Origin: Symsagittifera roscoffensis
Taxonomy: Eukaryota > Xenacoelomorpha > Acoela > Convolutidae
Assembly: GCF_963678635.1 (NCBI RefSeq)
Contig: NC_087063.1
Coordinates: 5,488,386-5,552,385, forward strand
Reading direction: 5' to 3'
DNA length: 64,000 bases
Shown: positions 23,340 to 35,300 of the stretch, piece after piece
How positions within the stretch are numbered: the stretch's first letter is position 1
Layout of the letters: every line of letters begins with the position of its first letter
Position numbers and translations under genes: made by a program
Notes under the pieces: generated by a model
What the model saw: only the letters and a program-made list of their open reading frames with translations
Told to the model about the DNA's origin: nothing
The model's database searches: none

Positions 23340-26300
23340 ATGGACCTTTTTGCGTGTTCGGGAGAGGTCAGTCCAGCGACGCTAGTATGGAGTGAAATAT
23401 TCCACAACAGCAAGGCTGGACCCTCAATCAAAAACGTGTCCAGCGCGCCGGTTCTATCTGCCGTGCACAACACTATGCTTAGTCCTCACCACCAGGCTCA
23501 GAACTCATCCAATGAGAACGAGGCTGCGAATTTGGACCAATCACAATCGAGTTTGAACGAACATGACGAGGAAGAAAACGCTGATTCGTCCTTCACTGGA
23601 AACAATTCCGCTTTCGCCTCCGATAACGTTCTATTGACTTTGGGCAGCAAAAGTGACAGGACTGATAAAAGTGAGAGTTTAGTATCCGAAGACTTCATGT
23701 CCCATGAAAACGCGCCAAAAGCAAAACGGGTTTCAAGCAAGAACCACAGCTCGAACAACAGCAGCTATAGCGGGTCTAAAGCTGCCAACGGAATCGGACC
23801 GTCTAGGTCTTTTACTCAAGGAATGGTCAAGGACGATCTAGATCTGATGATGAAAAACAAACCATCGCATCGCGATTACAGAGGTAACCTGGACCTTATG
23901 AACGGAAATTTGACCGTGTCACAAATATTGAGTGAAAGTGGTTCAACGAATAAATCAATAGATCGAGGCCAACAAGGGATGTTCAGAATATCACCGGCGG
24001 CAAAAGAGGAAAGAGTTTTCACCAAGACTCCTTGGATTCAAGATGGCAAAACGTACCCGGCGACGGTTGTCGGGCTACATGACGAGATTCACGACTTTTT
24101 CAACTGGATTTGTCCGACGGAAGCGGAATGCACAATGCGTAGCGAGGTAGTTAAACGGGTTCGAAATGCGGTTAACAAAGTCTGGCCGTTGGGTATTGTG
24201 GAGGTATACGGAAGTTATAAATCGGGACTATATTTACCAACAAGTGACATTGATTTGAGTATAATGGTGAATCAAGTAAGTGCTCAGGATATAGCCAAGT
24301 GGTTATCTTTACTTGAGCGACAATTGAAAGCAGATAATGTATGCAGTGAAAATGGGGCCAAAGTTTTGCCACACGCGGTGGTTCCGATAATTAAGTTGAC
24401 CGACCGAATTACAAATGTGAGGGTCGATATCAGTGTTAATATAGTTAACGCGGTAAACAGCGCGAGATTGGTAAGTGAATACATCCGGAAATTTCCACCT
24501 TTGCCGCATTTGGTTTTGGTTTTGAAGCAATTTCTTCTTCAACGGGATTTGAACGAAGTCTACCAAGGTGGTCTAAGTTCGTACAGTTTAATTCTGATGG
24601 TCGTCAGTTTTCTGCAACTACATCCGCGAGCTGAAGGTTGCAAAAGTGCGGATGTGAATTATGGGGTCTTGCTGATTGAGTTTTTTGAGCTGTATGGGAA
24701 AAATATGAATTATCTCAGGGCGGGAATCAGGGTCGCGGACGGTGGGTCTTACGTGCCTAGGAAGGAACGACAGGATGCCCCATTTCTGTCGATTGAGGAT
24801 CCCCTGGACAAGGAAAATGATATCGGGAGGGTATCGTGGGCTGCTCAGATTGTGAAGGATGCGTTCGAGTATGCTTACTGGACATTGAGCAGAGCTGTCA
24901 CTTCACTGACAGGTAAAAAGGAAGTTTAAAATTGTTTTTAAAACTGAAAAGTGCTCTGGAACCTTTTTCTAGGCCCTGGTGCAAAAATTAACTACAAAAT
25001 AGCCTCTTAATTTCAGTTTTTAGAGTGTCAATGATCGCGGTGAAGACGCTTTTGCTTTTTAAGGTCGTTTGGTTTTTTTCAGGTAAGTCTTAAAAAATCG
25101 TTTACGCCAAATTTGACTTTTTTGATTTTTTGATTTCTGTTTGAGTTCACTTCAAATTCAATTTCAAAGGAAAAATCTGCACTATCGAACAGCATAAATG
25201 TAACAGTCGCGAAAAACGTAATTGAATTTAGATTCGAAGTTGGATTTTATTTTGCAGATTTCCAGTTGAATAGAAAAAATAAATCTTTTAACCCAAATGT
25301 CTCTAGCTGGGATAGTTCATGAACTAAGAAGGTGGCCATTGTAAAAGATTCGTAAGACACAGAGACTTAACTTGATTTTCGTGTTTTTACGCTTGCAGTT
25401 AGCAAGCGTTGTCAAATCGAAATATAGACTTTTGTTTTGTCGGGCTTGTCTATTAAAATCATTTGGTATCTTTTTTCGTAATGAATTCAGGTTCGAAGCG
25501 TCCCCGGCACACTTGGTCTGGAGGTAACGAATACGCCTGCGACGTCAAAGGTCCTGGGTTTGAATCTGACCAGCACTTGTTTTTTTTTCAAACGGGAAAT
25601 ATTTCTTTTCAAAAAAGTAGCCGGCTTATTGTTTGTCTGCTTATGTTTTGTCGGCTTAGTTATCACATCTTAAATTTTTTTGTTGTATGCAGCTTTTTTT
25701 TGTAGTTTTTTTTATGTTTTCATTTACACTTTGTAGTTATACTAACCTTGACTTCGTATATTTTCCTTTTTTTTTACTTGAAAATTTGCAATGACTACAG
25801 CTGTTGAAAAGTTTCAATGGTATTCAGCATCTTACAGAGATTTTTGTTTTATTTTAGGAACACAAGTGAACAGTTTCTTGAGTAAAATCATCGAGATAAA
25901 CGAGGAGACGCAAGATTACCGGAGATGGATCAACGACAAGTGGAAAGGCTGTGTTCCCGAAGACGAAGCACCCCCCTTCGCGCCCTACTTCACAAACTAC
26001 GACAACAACTACAACCCCTACTTTTTTGCACAAACCACACCAAATATGCAGAATGCACATCATCATATTGTGTCCCAAAGCATGATGCCTAACGGTGCCA
26101 TGCCCCACTCCTTAGCTCCGCCGAGGGGAATGCTCCCGTTCCACCCCTTCTTTTTGCACCACCCGGGAACTCTGCTGCCGCATCCCAACATAGCTGCTAT
26201 CAATGCGCCAAGCGCTTATACAGCTCTTTCTACCTCAGCCAACGGGTATGAATTGCTAATTTAATCATTTCTTTTCATCCGTAGAATTGTTCGAGAACTT

Positions 26301-29300
26301 TCTAGAAGTTTCGATTTTTATTACAGCAGCAGCGTAACCGAAGGTGCCTCGAAGTCTTCAAGTAGTGCGCAATCGACTGCCAGTGATTCGGAAAACTCAG
26401 GGAATGGAGCCGAACAGTCGAGCAGCTACAGTTACGGGTCAAATGAGAACTCCCAGATTCACCCTAGTGTCGCGGTCACAATGACTAGCATAAACCCAAT
26501 AAATAGCGTGGTGAACAAACGAACCTCGGAGCTGAACGGGATCTACAGAAACCGGGATGAAAAACGACAAGCTATCTCGGCAGGGCAAAGTGGTCCCAAT
26601 ATGGTAACGGGCCAGCAGCCAATGCCCAGATACTTGAGCAATAATAATAATAGCCAGGGTAACTTCTCAATGGAGAACAAACCTCCGCATCAGAACCAGG
26701 AGAGATATTACAATAGAAATCGTCAAAACCAAAACTGGTCCAGGCGACAAGGTAATTTTTATGCAATAATTACAGAATTTGTTGTTGTTCCTACAAATAA
26801 AAGTGGAGAGGAATTTCTTCGGGTGTTTAAGTTTTTATATATATATTTTTTTTCTACACAAAATCAGGTACCGCAAATAATCATATGAATGGGCCGAGTG
26901 ATATATCATATTAAAGACCGTTCAGTCGTGTTCGAACGATATTACAAAATTTTCAAAAAGCCTACTCTATCTCGAGAAAAACTGGCGGATTGGAGTTTTT
27001 GGTTTTCTCCTGTAATTGTGAGTCAGCGGGCTAATGTTGTCGATTACACCTTTTTTACTATTATTATTACCCTTGAGATAAGCAAGGGTATTCAAATCTG
27101 ACACTAGAGTTTTCACGCGAATAACTTTGTTCACAGGACTCATCTCTAGTTGACTTCTGGACTCATCTCTAGCAGTACCTTGTTTTCATAATTAATTCAA
27201 ATTCTTTGCGTTCTCGGCCCATTTAGCCTGGAGGTAACAAATACGTTTGGGACGGCAAAGGTCCTGGGTTCGAATATGACCAGGATCTTTTTTTTTTCAA
27301 ACGGGAAATATTCTGTTACGAATAAAATTGTCGCCAATTATTAGTTAGTTTATCTTTTGTCGGCTTAGTTGCCACATCTCGGAATCATTTTTTGCTGCGC
27401 GAGTTTTTTGTTTTTTCTTTTAAAATTTGCTTTAAGTGTTTGATTACGCTTGCGATTAGCAAGCGGTATCAAATCGGAATATAGAGTTTTTTCGGGTTTT
27501 TAACTAGTTTAACAAAGTCGTTGAATCTTTTATGATGCTGACATGCTCAATTTCATGAGAAAATTCAAATTTAACTACTGGGTGGGTACTAGTTACTACC
27601 GGTTAGCTTCAGTGTGGACATGAAACTTAACAAAGTTTTTAACGAAACGCGTTTTTTTTCGGCTCAACTGCTCTCTGCTCAAAAATTGTCGGCCTTGTTT
27701 CCGCTTGGTAACTTTTGTTCAATTGCTAATTTGAATTTCAAATTTCAGGGTTGGGTTTTTTTCTTTTTTTGAGACCCTTTGGAAAGTTTTATCATTTTTG
27801 AAAAACTTTTAGTTTTTTGTCACAAACCTTTTTACCGATTTGACTGAATTGATCTGACTGTTTGTAAACCGACTGGTTGCACTGTGTGACTTAGTGCAAG
27901 CTTGCCTATAAACTCATAATAGGAGGAGTTTCAGTATTGTTTCTTTTACCATGCCAAACATATGTTTTTTTTTCAGAGACCGAGCAGTAACTGCGCTCTC
28001 TGATGGAGAGCTTGACAAAAAAAAACTAGAAAAATTCATGCCAATCAAAGGCGTTTTTGCATTCTTCCGCAACACAATGAGCCATGGGAGGTTCCTTCTC
28101 AAGTCGATAAATAATCTAAGTTTAATTTACTGGTGTTCCACGGAAAGTCCATAGATTCAATTCCTGTTTCATAAAAACAGGCAATATGAAAATGTAGTCT
28201 TTATTTAGGGAAAAAGTTTAACCCATATTTTTGGTTTTTCTACTTTTTCTCGAAAACCGCTCGCCCAAAGCTGAGATTTTGGGTTCAATGGGTAGAATAG
28301 ATTATAGGAAGCTTCCCTAATTAAAGAGCTTTCCCAAATTTTTTGCTCAAAAAGTTATGGCCCTCAGAATTCAAAGTTTCGATTTTTGACCGTATTTTCA
28401 CTCTTCATTTTTTTTTCGAAAACTACCCTACCGAAACGAAGATTTTGGTTTCAATGGGTAGAAAAATTTGTCAAAAAATTCCTCGTATAATTAGTTGCGC
28501 TCAATTTTGTTACATAAAAAGATATAGCCCTCGGAAATTTCAAATTCTCGATTTTTCTTGAGTTTTTGATTTTTTAAATACTTTTCTCGAAATCTATCCT
28601 CCCGAATCTAAGATTTTGGTTTCACTGGGTAGAACAAGTTGTGAAAAAATTCTTCGTATAATCGGTTGCGCCCAATTTTGTTACATAAAAAGGCATAACC
28701 CTCGGAAAACAAAATTTTCGATTTTCGACTATTTTTTGAACCTTTTTGACTTTTCTCGAAAACTATCCTCCTGAATCTGAGAATTTAGTTTCAATGGGTG
28801 GAATGAAATGTGAAAAGCTTCCCTGCTTGAACGGTTACGCCCTATTGTTACGCCCTAATAAAAAGTTATGACCCTTTTGATCTTTGACCTTTTTTACGTT
28901 TGAGATTAGCTGAAATACAGTTTTTTTTTCGGGTTAACAACTTGATGAACAGAATCACTTGTACCTTGTTCCAAATTTAATTCAAATTCTTTGCGTTCGC
29001 GGTCCACTCAGCCTGGAGTTAATAAGTACGCCTGGGACGGCAAAGGTCCTGGGTTCGAATTTGACTGGATTTTTTTTTTCAAAGGGGAAATATTCTGTGT
29101 TCAAAGAAAACTGTCGCCAATTATTAGTCAGCTTATTTTTTATTTTTTTTTGCTGCGCAATATGAGATTTTTTTGGGTTATTATTTAGTTTAACAAAGTC
29201 AGTTTAATTTTTTATGATGCTGACTTGCTCAATTTCATGAGAAAATTCAAATTTAACTACTGGGTGGGTACTAGTTACTACAGGTTAGCTTCAGTGTGGA

Positions 29301-32300
29301 CATGAAACTTCATAAAGTTTTTAACAAAACCCGTTTTTTTTCGGCTCAACTGCTCTCCGCTCAAAAATTGTCGGCCTTGTTTCCGCTTGGTAACTTTTGT
29401 TCAATTGCTTATTTGAATTTCAAATTTCAGGGTTGGTTTTTTTTTTCTTTTTTTGAGACCCTTTGGAAAGTTTTATCATTTTTGAAAAACTTTAGTTTTT
29501 TGTCACAAACCTTTTTACCGATTTGACTGAATTGATCTGACTGTTTGTAAACCGACTGGTTGCACTGTGTGACTTAGTGCAAGCTTGCCTATAAACTCAT
29601 AATAGGAGGAGTTTCAGTATTGTTTCTTTTACCATCCCAAACATATGTTTTTTTTTCAGAGACCGAGCAGTAACTGCGCTCTCTGATGGAGAGCTTGACA
29701 AAAAAAACTAGAGAAATTCATGCCAATCAAAGGCGTTTTTGCATTCTTCCGGGGGGGGGGGGGGAGGGTGAGTTTATTCCATATTTTTGGTTTTTCTACG
29801 TTTTCTCGAAAACCGCTCACCCAAAGCTGAGATTTTGGGTTCAATGGGTAGAATAGATTGTAGGAAGCTTCCCTAATTAAAGAGCTATGCCGAAATTTTT
29901 TGCTCAAAAAGTTATGGCCCTCAGAAGTCAAAGTTTCGATTTTTGACCGTTTTTTCACACTTCATTTTTTTTTTCGTAAACTACCCTACCGAAACGAAGA
30001 TTTTGGTTTCAATAGGTAGAAAAATTTGTGAAAATTTCCTCGTATAATTATTTGCGCTCAATTTTGTTACATAAAAAGTTATAGCCCTCGGAAATTTCAA
30101 ATTCTCGATTTTTTTTGAGTTTTTGATTTTTTTTTACTTTTCTCGAAATCTATCCTCCCGAATCTGAGATTTTGGTTTCACTGGGTAGAACAAGTTGTGA
30201 AAAAATTCTTCGTATAATCGGTTGCGCCCAATTTTGTTACATAAAAAGGCATAACCCTCGGAAAACACAAATTTTCGATTTTTGACTATTTTTTGAAACT
30301 TTTTGACTTTTCTCGAAAACTATCCTCCTGAATCGGAGAATTTAGTTTCAATGGGTGGAATGAAATGTGAAAAGCTTCCCTGCTTAAACAGTTACGCCCT
30401 ATTATTACGCCCTAATAAAAAGTTATGACCATTTTGATCTTTGACCTTTTTTATGTTTGAGAATAGCTGAAATAGTTTTTTTTTCGGGTTATTAACTTGT
30501 TGAACAGAATCACTTGTACCTTGTTCCAAATTTAGTTCAAATTCTTTGCGTTTTCGGTCCACCCAGCCTGGAGTTAATAAGTACGCCTGGGACGGCAAAG
30601 GTCCTGGGTTCGAATTTGACTGGATTTTTTTTTTCAAAGGGGAAATATTCTGTGTTAAGAAAAAACTATCGCCAATTATTAGTCAGCTTATTTTTTATCT
30701 GCTTTCTTGCCACATCTCGGAATCGTTTTTTTTTTGCTGCGCAATATGAGATTTTTTTGGGTTATTATTTAGTTTAACAAAGTCAGTTTAATTTTTTATG
30801 ATGCTGACTTGCTCAATTTCATGAGAAAATTCAAATTTAACTGCTGGGTGGGTACTAGTTACTACAGGTTAGCTTCAGTGTGGACATGAAACTTCATAAA
30901 GTTTTTAACAAAACCCGTTTTTTTTCGGCTCAACTGCTCTCCGCTCAAAAATTGTCGGCCTTGTTTCCGCTTGGTAACTTTTGTTCAATTGCTTATTTGA
31001 ATTTCAAATTTCAGGGTTGGTTTTTTTTTTCTTTTTTTGAGACCCTTTGGAAAGTTTTATCATTTTTGAAAAACTTTTAGTTTTTTGTCACAAACCTTTT
31101 TACCGATTTGACTGAATTGATCTGACTGTTTGTAAACCGACTGGTTGCACTGTGTGACTTAGTGCAAGCTTGCCTATAAACTCATAATAGGAGGAGTTTC
31201 AGTATTGTTTCTTTTACCATCCCAAACATATGTTTTTTTTTCAGAGACCGAGCAGTAACTGCGCTCTCTGATGGAGAGCTTGACAAAAAAAACTAGAGAA
31301 ATTCATGCCAATCAAAGGCGTTTTTGCATTCTTCCGCAACACACTGAGCCATGGGAGGTTCCTTCTTAAGTCGATAAATAATCTAAGTTTAATTTACTGG
31401 GGTTCCACGGAAAGTCCATAGATTCAATTCCTGTTTGATAGGCAATATGAAAATGTAGGGGATCGGGAAATTTTATTTATTTTTGAAATTATTTTCTTGA
31501 GAAGCTTTGGAAATTTTTTAAAACTTTTTTCAAAAATTTAGTTGTTCTCAGAAACTGCTCTACCAAAAAAAATGGTAACAAAGGGAAGTCTGCCTACTCC
31601 CCTGTGTGCCTGCATAATTCCCTCGTTTCTCCTTTTTTAACTTAACTTACTTCACACAGACTTCGAAAAGTGGGGGGGGGGGAGGGGGAGTTTATTCCAT
31701 ATTTTTGGTTTTTCTACGTTTTCTCGAAAACCGCTCACCCAAAGCTGAGATTTTGGGTTCAATGGGTAGAATAGATTGTAGGAAGCTTCCCTAAATAAAG
31801 AGCTATGCCGAAATTTTTCGCTCAAAAAGTTATGGACCTCAGAAGTCAAAGTTTCGATTTTTGACCGTTTTTTCACACTTCATTTTTTTTTTCGTAAACT
31901 ACCCTACCGAAACGAAGATTTTGTTTCAATGGGTGGAAAAAGTTGTGAAAAAACTCCTCGTATAATTAGTTGCGCTCAATTTTATTACATAAAAAGTTGT
32001 AGCCCTCGGAAATTTCAATTTCTCGATTTTTTTGATTTTTTTTCTTTTCTCGAAATCTATCCTCCCGAATCTAAGATTTTGGTTTCACTGGGTAGAACAA
32101 GTTGTGAAAAAATTCTTCGTATAATCGGTTGCGCCCAATTTTGTTACATAAAAAGGCATAACCCTCGGAAAACTCAAATTTTCGATTTTTGACTATTTTT
32201 TTGAAACTTTTTGACTTTTATCGAAAACTTTCCTCCTGAATCTGAGAATTTAGTTTCAATGGGTGGAATGAAATGTGAAAAGCTTCCCTGCTTCAACGGT

Positions 32301-35300
32301 TACGCACTATTGTTACGCCCTAATAAAAAGTTATGACCCTTTTGATCTTTGACCTTTTTTTACGTTTGAGATTAGCTGAAATACAGTTTTTTTTCGGGTT
32401 AACAACTTGTTGAACAGAATCACTTGTACCTTGTTCCAAATTTAATTCAAATTCTTTGCGTTCTCGGTCCACTCAGCCTGGAGTTAATAAGTACGCCTGG
32501 GACGGCAAAGGTCCTGGGTTCGAATTTGACTGGATTTTTTTTTCAAAGGGGAAATATTCTGTGTTCAAAAAAAACTATCGCCAGTTATTAGTCAGCTTAT
32601 TTTTTATCGGCTTATTGCCACATCTCGGAATCGTTTTTTTTTGCTGCGCAAAATGAGATTTTTTTGGGTTATTATTTAGTTTAACAAAGTCAGTTTAATC
32701 TTTTATGATGCTGACATGCTCGATCTCTTGAAAATTCAAATTTAACTACAAAGTGGGTACTAATTTACAGGTTATTTTCAGGGTGGACATGAAACTTCAT
32801 AAAATTTTTAACAAAACCATTTTTTTCGGCTCAACTGATCTCTGCTCAAAAATTTCGGCCTTTTTTCCGCTTCGTAAGTTTTGTTCAGTTTCTAATTTAA
32901 ATTTCTAATTTCTTGCCTGGCATGTTTGCCGCTCAGATTTCTTGGTTGATAAAAACAAGTTTTTTGAAAGTGTATTGTATTGGATTGGTTTTTTTCATTT
33001 TTAGACGCTTTGGAGAACTATATAACTTTTTGAAAAATTTTCAGTTTTTGATCAAAAACCCTTCTACCGATTCTCAAAAAAGGTTATTCATAGATGAACC
33101 GCCTTCATTCTTGTGTGCCTGCATACTCCCCGGTCTCCTATTGCGTTAAAATTATTGAAAATATTTGACCGATATTTTTGATTTTTTTTTTCGTATTAGC
33201 AAAAACTTAAATACCAAATCTGAGATTTTGGTTTCAATGAGTAAATTGGTTCTGAAAAACTTGCCTTCAGAGTCTGGTACCCCCAAATTTTTTCTACACC
33301 TAGAATTATCGCACACGTAAATGTCAAGTTTTGATTTTTTTGAACGTTTTTAAATTTGTTTTAACTTTTTTCGAAAACTAACCTCCTAAACTTGAGGTTG
33401 TGGGTTCAATGAAGAAAACGAATAGTGGGAAGCTCCCTTGCATTAGCAGCTACTAACCATTTTTTTCACACAAAAAAATATCGTCTTCAGAAAAGACAAT
33501 GTTTTGATTTTTGGCGTTTTTTTCTAAATTTTATGATTTTTTCAATTCAAAAAACAGGTTGTATGAAGCTCCCTTGAATACGCGACTATGGCCAAACTTT
33601 TTCAACAGAAAATTTATGGCTCTCATAAAACTAAAAGTTTTGATTTTTCGACGCTTCTTGAAAACTACCCTCCCATACCTGGGTTTTTGAGTTCAATTGC
33701 ATTTACAGCAAAATTTAAGAATTTTGGGAATGTCAACTTTCTGATTTGTTGACTGTTTTTTGGACGGTTCCCGATAACTATCCTGCCAAGTTTGATATCA
33801 TAGGTTTAATCGGCATAACAGGTTATTGGAGGCTTATTTTTTAAACTTGCTACACCTACTTTCTTCTAGAAAAAAGTTATGGCTTTCAAACTAGTGAAAG
33901 TTTTGAAAGTTTGGCCATTTTTTGGAAGTTTTTTTTAATCTACTTGAAAATTACCGTGCCAATTCTCAGGCTTAGTGTTCAATTGAGAAACCCAATTTTG
34001 TGAATCTTATTTACTTTACTGGCCACGACGTACTTTAAACTGAGAAAAGTTTTTTCAGATATTCTTTGCTTTTCTGAACAATTACGCTAGCAAATCTTAG
34101 ATGAAAATTTCAATCGAAAGAAGCAGTTTTTTCAATTTTTTTTCGTTTGCTTTCGAATCATATTTTTTTAGGATTGAATTGTATCGCAAGTGGTGCGAAG
34201 CTCCGCTTCGACTCTGCTTACTGCTGCAATTCGTAATTTTACTAACCTTTACTTCGTATTTCCTTTTTTTGTTTCGCTTAAACACTTGATTCGACCCAAA
34301 TTGTTTTGGCCTATTTTTCATTGGCTTAGTGATCTAATTTTAGGTCGTATCAAGGGAAACACAATTTTTACGCTCCTTTCCGACCTTATTAATGTTGGTT
34401 ATATTTTATCTTTCGGTTAGTTGGAATTTCTTTCTTTGTTTATTTTGGGCTTAATAGGTTTTGGCTCATAAATTAATAGCTTAGAAGCCTTTTTTTGAAT
34501 CGTTCGAAGAGCAAAAAGTTTTTTTTGGCTCTACGTGTGTCTGCTCTAGAATTCTCGGCTTTGGAAAATTTATTTCGGTGCTTCTATCACATTAAATTGT
34601 TTTACTTATTGGCGCATTTTCTGGAAAGGAATTTTAGTCGAGAAAAATTTGAGACAAATTAACGAAAATTTTTGGTAGATTTTTTTTGCGGTTTTATCTC
34701 AGTTTCTGTCTGTTAATTTATCATGCTAGGTATGTGTGGTATTGCGAGTAAAATGAAGCTTCGCTTTGACTATTCTGTAAAGTGCATTTGATTTTTTTCC
34801 AAAATTTTGTAATTTTTAAAGTTTTTTGAGAAAAAAACTTGTTTTTTTTTGTTCGATGTGTCGCTTCATCTGCTAGAAGTGATAGTCATTCATTTCTGTA
34901 TCGCAATTGTTGCAAAGCTCTGATTCACCTCTGCGTTACGCTTGCGATAAGCAAGAGTTATAAAATAGGAAAATATACTTTTTTTGGGTTTACAAATAGT
35001 TTAACAAAATCAGTTGAATCACTTATGATGCTGCTGGCATGCTCAGTTTCAAGAAAATTTATTTTTGAATACCGGGTACTAATACTACTCATGATGTATC
35101 TCGAACTCAAACCATTGTAATTATATTTATAGAGTGATAGTTTTTCTTTTGATCATTTTTCGGCTTCATGGTTGTCGACTTAAGCTATGTCGGTTTAGTT
35201 TCCTAATTGTAGTCTTTTTTTCCATACGCCACTTGTTTAGCTACGGTGGATGTTATTTGGGTGTATTATGAAATTTTTTTAAATGTTTTATGACAACAAA

